Under the pieces are notes generated by a model. The model made no database searches, had not been told where the DNA came from, and saw nothing but the letters and a program-made list of their open reading frames with translations. The translations under genes and the position numbers were made by a program. A stretch of DNA of 42,843 bases from Selenomonas sp. GTDB taxonomy: Bacteria > Bacillota > Negativicutes > Selenomonadales > Selenomonadaceae. The stretch is from contig NZ_JALFCU010000003.1 of assembly GCF_022771645.1 (NCBI RefSeq), forward strand, positions 1 through 42,843, written 5' to 3'. Positions 41,307-42,843 of the stretch are shown here, piece after piece; the first letter of the stretch is position 1, and each line of letters starts with the position of its first letter.

Positions 41307-42791
41307 TTACCCATTTTCCACCGCCCCCAGCAACTCCTCCAGCCGCGCGACAATGCGGCGCTGCTCGGCGAGGGGAGGGAGGGGGATGAGATATTTCGCC
41401 ACGTCCTTTGCGGCAAGGTTTGGTTGTGCGCTTCCGTTGTCAAATTGGAGAAGCTGTCGCCGCGCAAGTGCTGATTTTAAATAATGAAAGATATATTCGC
41501 GGAAGTAAACGTTTGGAACCATCGGGCGGATAATCATCAATGAAGAAGCAACCGCGCCTTCGCTGTATGGTTCGATGCGACCAACTTTGCCGAGCGTGCC
41601 GCGCAAGCAGTACACAAGATCGCCTCTTTGAAATTTTCCATTGCGAAGTTCTTGGTATTTGTCGATGGAGATAAAATTCATGGATGTTTCGGAGAGAAAG
41701 CCGTCAGCTGTAATGTGCCCAGCGTTGACCCATGGAATACCGCGCGTTGTGTATTCAGTGCGTTTTGGATAATTTTTTCCTCGATCACCATTTTGGAAGA
41801 TGGCAACATCCCCAAGCCGGCACCAGCACCACGTCTCGGGAATCTCAAACGGCACGTCCTCCTCCGCGACGGGCGGCAGTGGCTTTTCGCGCTTGAGTTT
41901 TTTCTCTTTGACGAGACGCTGCTTCTCGCGCTCGATGGATTTCAAGAGGTCCCGCGCATCGCCGTCATCCGGCTCGCGCTCTGTCAGCTCGCCACGCATC
42001 GCCGCGAGCAGCAGCGACGACTTCATGCGCGCGGGGAACGCGGACGTGAGCGCGTCAAGCTCGTGCTCGTCGGCTTCGAGCTTTGTAAGTTCGGGCGTGA
42101 GCGATTGCAAGAACTGGACGATGCGCTCCTGCTCAGTGAGCGGCGGCAGAGGAAGCATCAAGTTGCTCAACGCTTTCCCGTTGACATTCGGCTGCCCTGT
42201 GCCTTGACTTTTCGCTTCGAGCTGTTTCCAATAGAGCGGCGATTCCATGAATCGCTTGAGGTATGATTCGTTGATGTGTGCGCTCGGAATGACACGGATG
42301 AGATAGGAGGCGAAGACCGCGACGTCATCGAGTTCGCGCACGATGTAGCTTTTCCCGATTGTGCCACCGGTTCGCGCGATGACGATGTCACGGTTTTGCA
42401 GACGGTAGTCGACGAGTGCATGTTCTGCAACGGTGCAGCGAGGAACGTCCTGCCATGAGACGTGATTGTTTTGGATGTCCGTGATGCGGAGCAGCTTTGC
42501 GTTTCCAGTTACGCTGGCCGATGCTGTGAAACCGTAATGAATTTTCAGCGCGACATCTCCCAGCCGCGCCCAGCACCAATTCTCCGGCACCTCGAACGGC
42601 ACATCGTCTTCGCGAATCTCCGGCAGCGCCCGTTCCTTTTTGAGTTTCCCCGCGCGCACGAGGCGCGCTTTTTCTTTGCGGATCCCAGCGAGCAGGTCGC
42701 GCGCGTCGCCGTCGTCTTTGCGCTGCTCTGTCAGCTGGCCCGCGATCGCGGCTTGGAGGATCGATTTGCGCAGCGCTGTTGCGAGCATCAT
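41307..42791 (-). CDS. hsdS: Type I restriction specificity subunit HsdS
   Basis: A 494-residue specificity protein with two target-recognition domains (about residues 75-220 and 320-470). They are joined by near-identical conserved regions: DDGDARDLLAGIRKEKARL then DVPFEVPENWCWARLGDVA (residues ~25-90), and DDGDARDLLKSIEREKQRL then DVPFEIPETWCWCRLGDVA (~275-340), each after PLPPL-EQ-RIV coiled-coil starts. It sets the bipartite DNA site for methylation and cutting. GGGAAAGGG precedes the start at 42791. Its first-gene position and long internal homology favour exchange of recognition domains. Confidence 0.95.
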   Translation of the reverse strand: MMLATALRKSILQAAIAGQLTEQRKDDGDARDLLAGIRKEKARLVRAGKLKKERALPEIREDDVPFEVPENWCWARLGDVALKIHYGFTASASVTGNAKLLRITDIQNNHVSWQDVPRCTVAEHALVDYRLQNRDIVIARTGGTIGKSYIVRELDDVAVFASYLIRVIPSAHINESYLKRFMESPLYWKQLEAKSQGTGQPNVNGKALSNLMLPLPPLTEQERIVQFLQSLTPELTKLEADEHELDALTSAFPARMKSSLLLAAMRGELTEREPDDGDARDLLKSIEREKQRLVKEKKLKREKPLPPVAEEDVPFEIPETWCWCRLGDVAIFQNGDRGKNYPKRTEYTTRGIPWVNAGHITADGFLSETSMNFISIDKYQELRNGKFQRGDLVYCLRGTLGKVGRIEPYSEGAVASSLMIIRPMVPNVYFREYIFHYLKSALARRQLLQFDNGSAQPNLAAKDVAKYLIPLPPLAEQRRIVARLEELLGAVENG

Positions 42792-42843
42792 GTGACGGCA
42801 CCCTTTCCCAATGTTTCAAAAAAATAACACGTACAAAAAGATT

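Overview
The window reads as a chromosomal segment of a GC-rich, low-affinity-to-Proteobacteria Firmicute, most likely of the class Negativicutes (Selenomonas/Mitsuokella-like). The reasons are strong AGGAGG ribosome binding sites, TTGACA/TATAAT-type promoters, the clostridial-type miaB-mutS-mutL order, a DUF1858 redox protein, OFA-type transport and short GC-rich intergenic hairpin repeats. The genus cannot be fixed from the sequence alone. Most intergenic gaps hold bidirectional terminators, so gene ends are well defined.

Left part (1-8.9 kb): the tail of an NhaC-type antiporter, a 54-residue Cys-rich protein, three 36-bp palindromic repeats leading into an AAA ATPase/DUF4143 gene, an alpha/beta hydrolase, a DUF1858 protein, a degenerate Lgt-like membrane protein coupled to a polysaccharide deacetylase, a broken second AAA/DUF4143 gene, and purB-purA behind one promoter and a leader hairpin.

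Middle (9-18.9 kb): a polysaccharide pyruvyl transferase / iron-sulfur / FrhB-like fusion that is cut short, then an unannotated candidate type I toxin-antitoxin locus (26-residue holin-like peptide, fold-back mRNA, antisense promoter) squeezed between that gene and miaB. The housekeeping block miaB-mutS-mutL, an RsmJ-like methyltransferase and an Hsp20 gene with a long 5' UTR follow.

Accessory/stress block (19-27.9 kb): two HTH proteins, a membrane-anchored Ser/Thr kinase, a YkvA protein, a DUF4337 membrane protein, a small lipoprotein, an Rpn-type nuclease, two DUF697-like paralogues, an Asp-rich membrane protein and an ImmA/IrrE peptidase. Three promoters in this block carry the same operator, a pair of direct repeats exactly 21 bp apart lying 32-34 bp before the -10. 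This suggests one unknown activator, by spacing a LytTR-type protein, controlling the block.

Right part (28-42.8 kb): two MFS transporters, the second behind a structured leader with an intrinsic terminator; a decayed chemotaxis receptor; a LysR-NhaA-GNAT group with a large unexplained hairpin; a small unknown protein; a divergent ClpX; and a type I restriction-modification operon hsdS-hsdR-hsdM whose hsdS is separated from hsdR by about 0.5 kb of stacked repeats.
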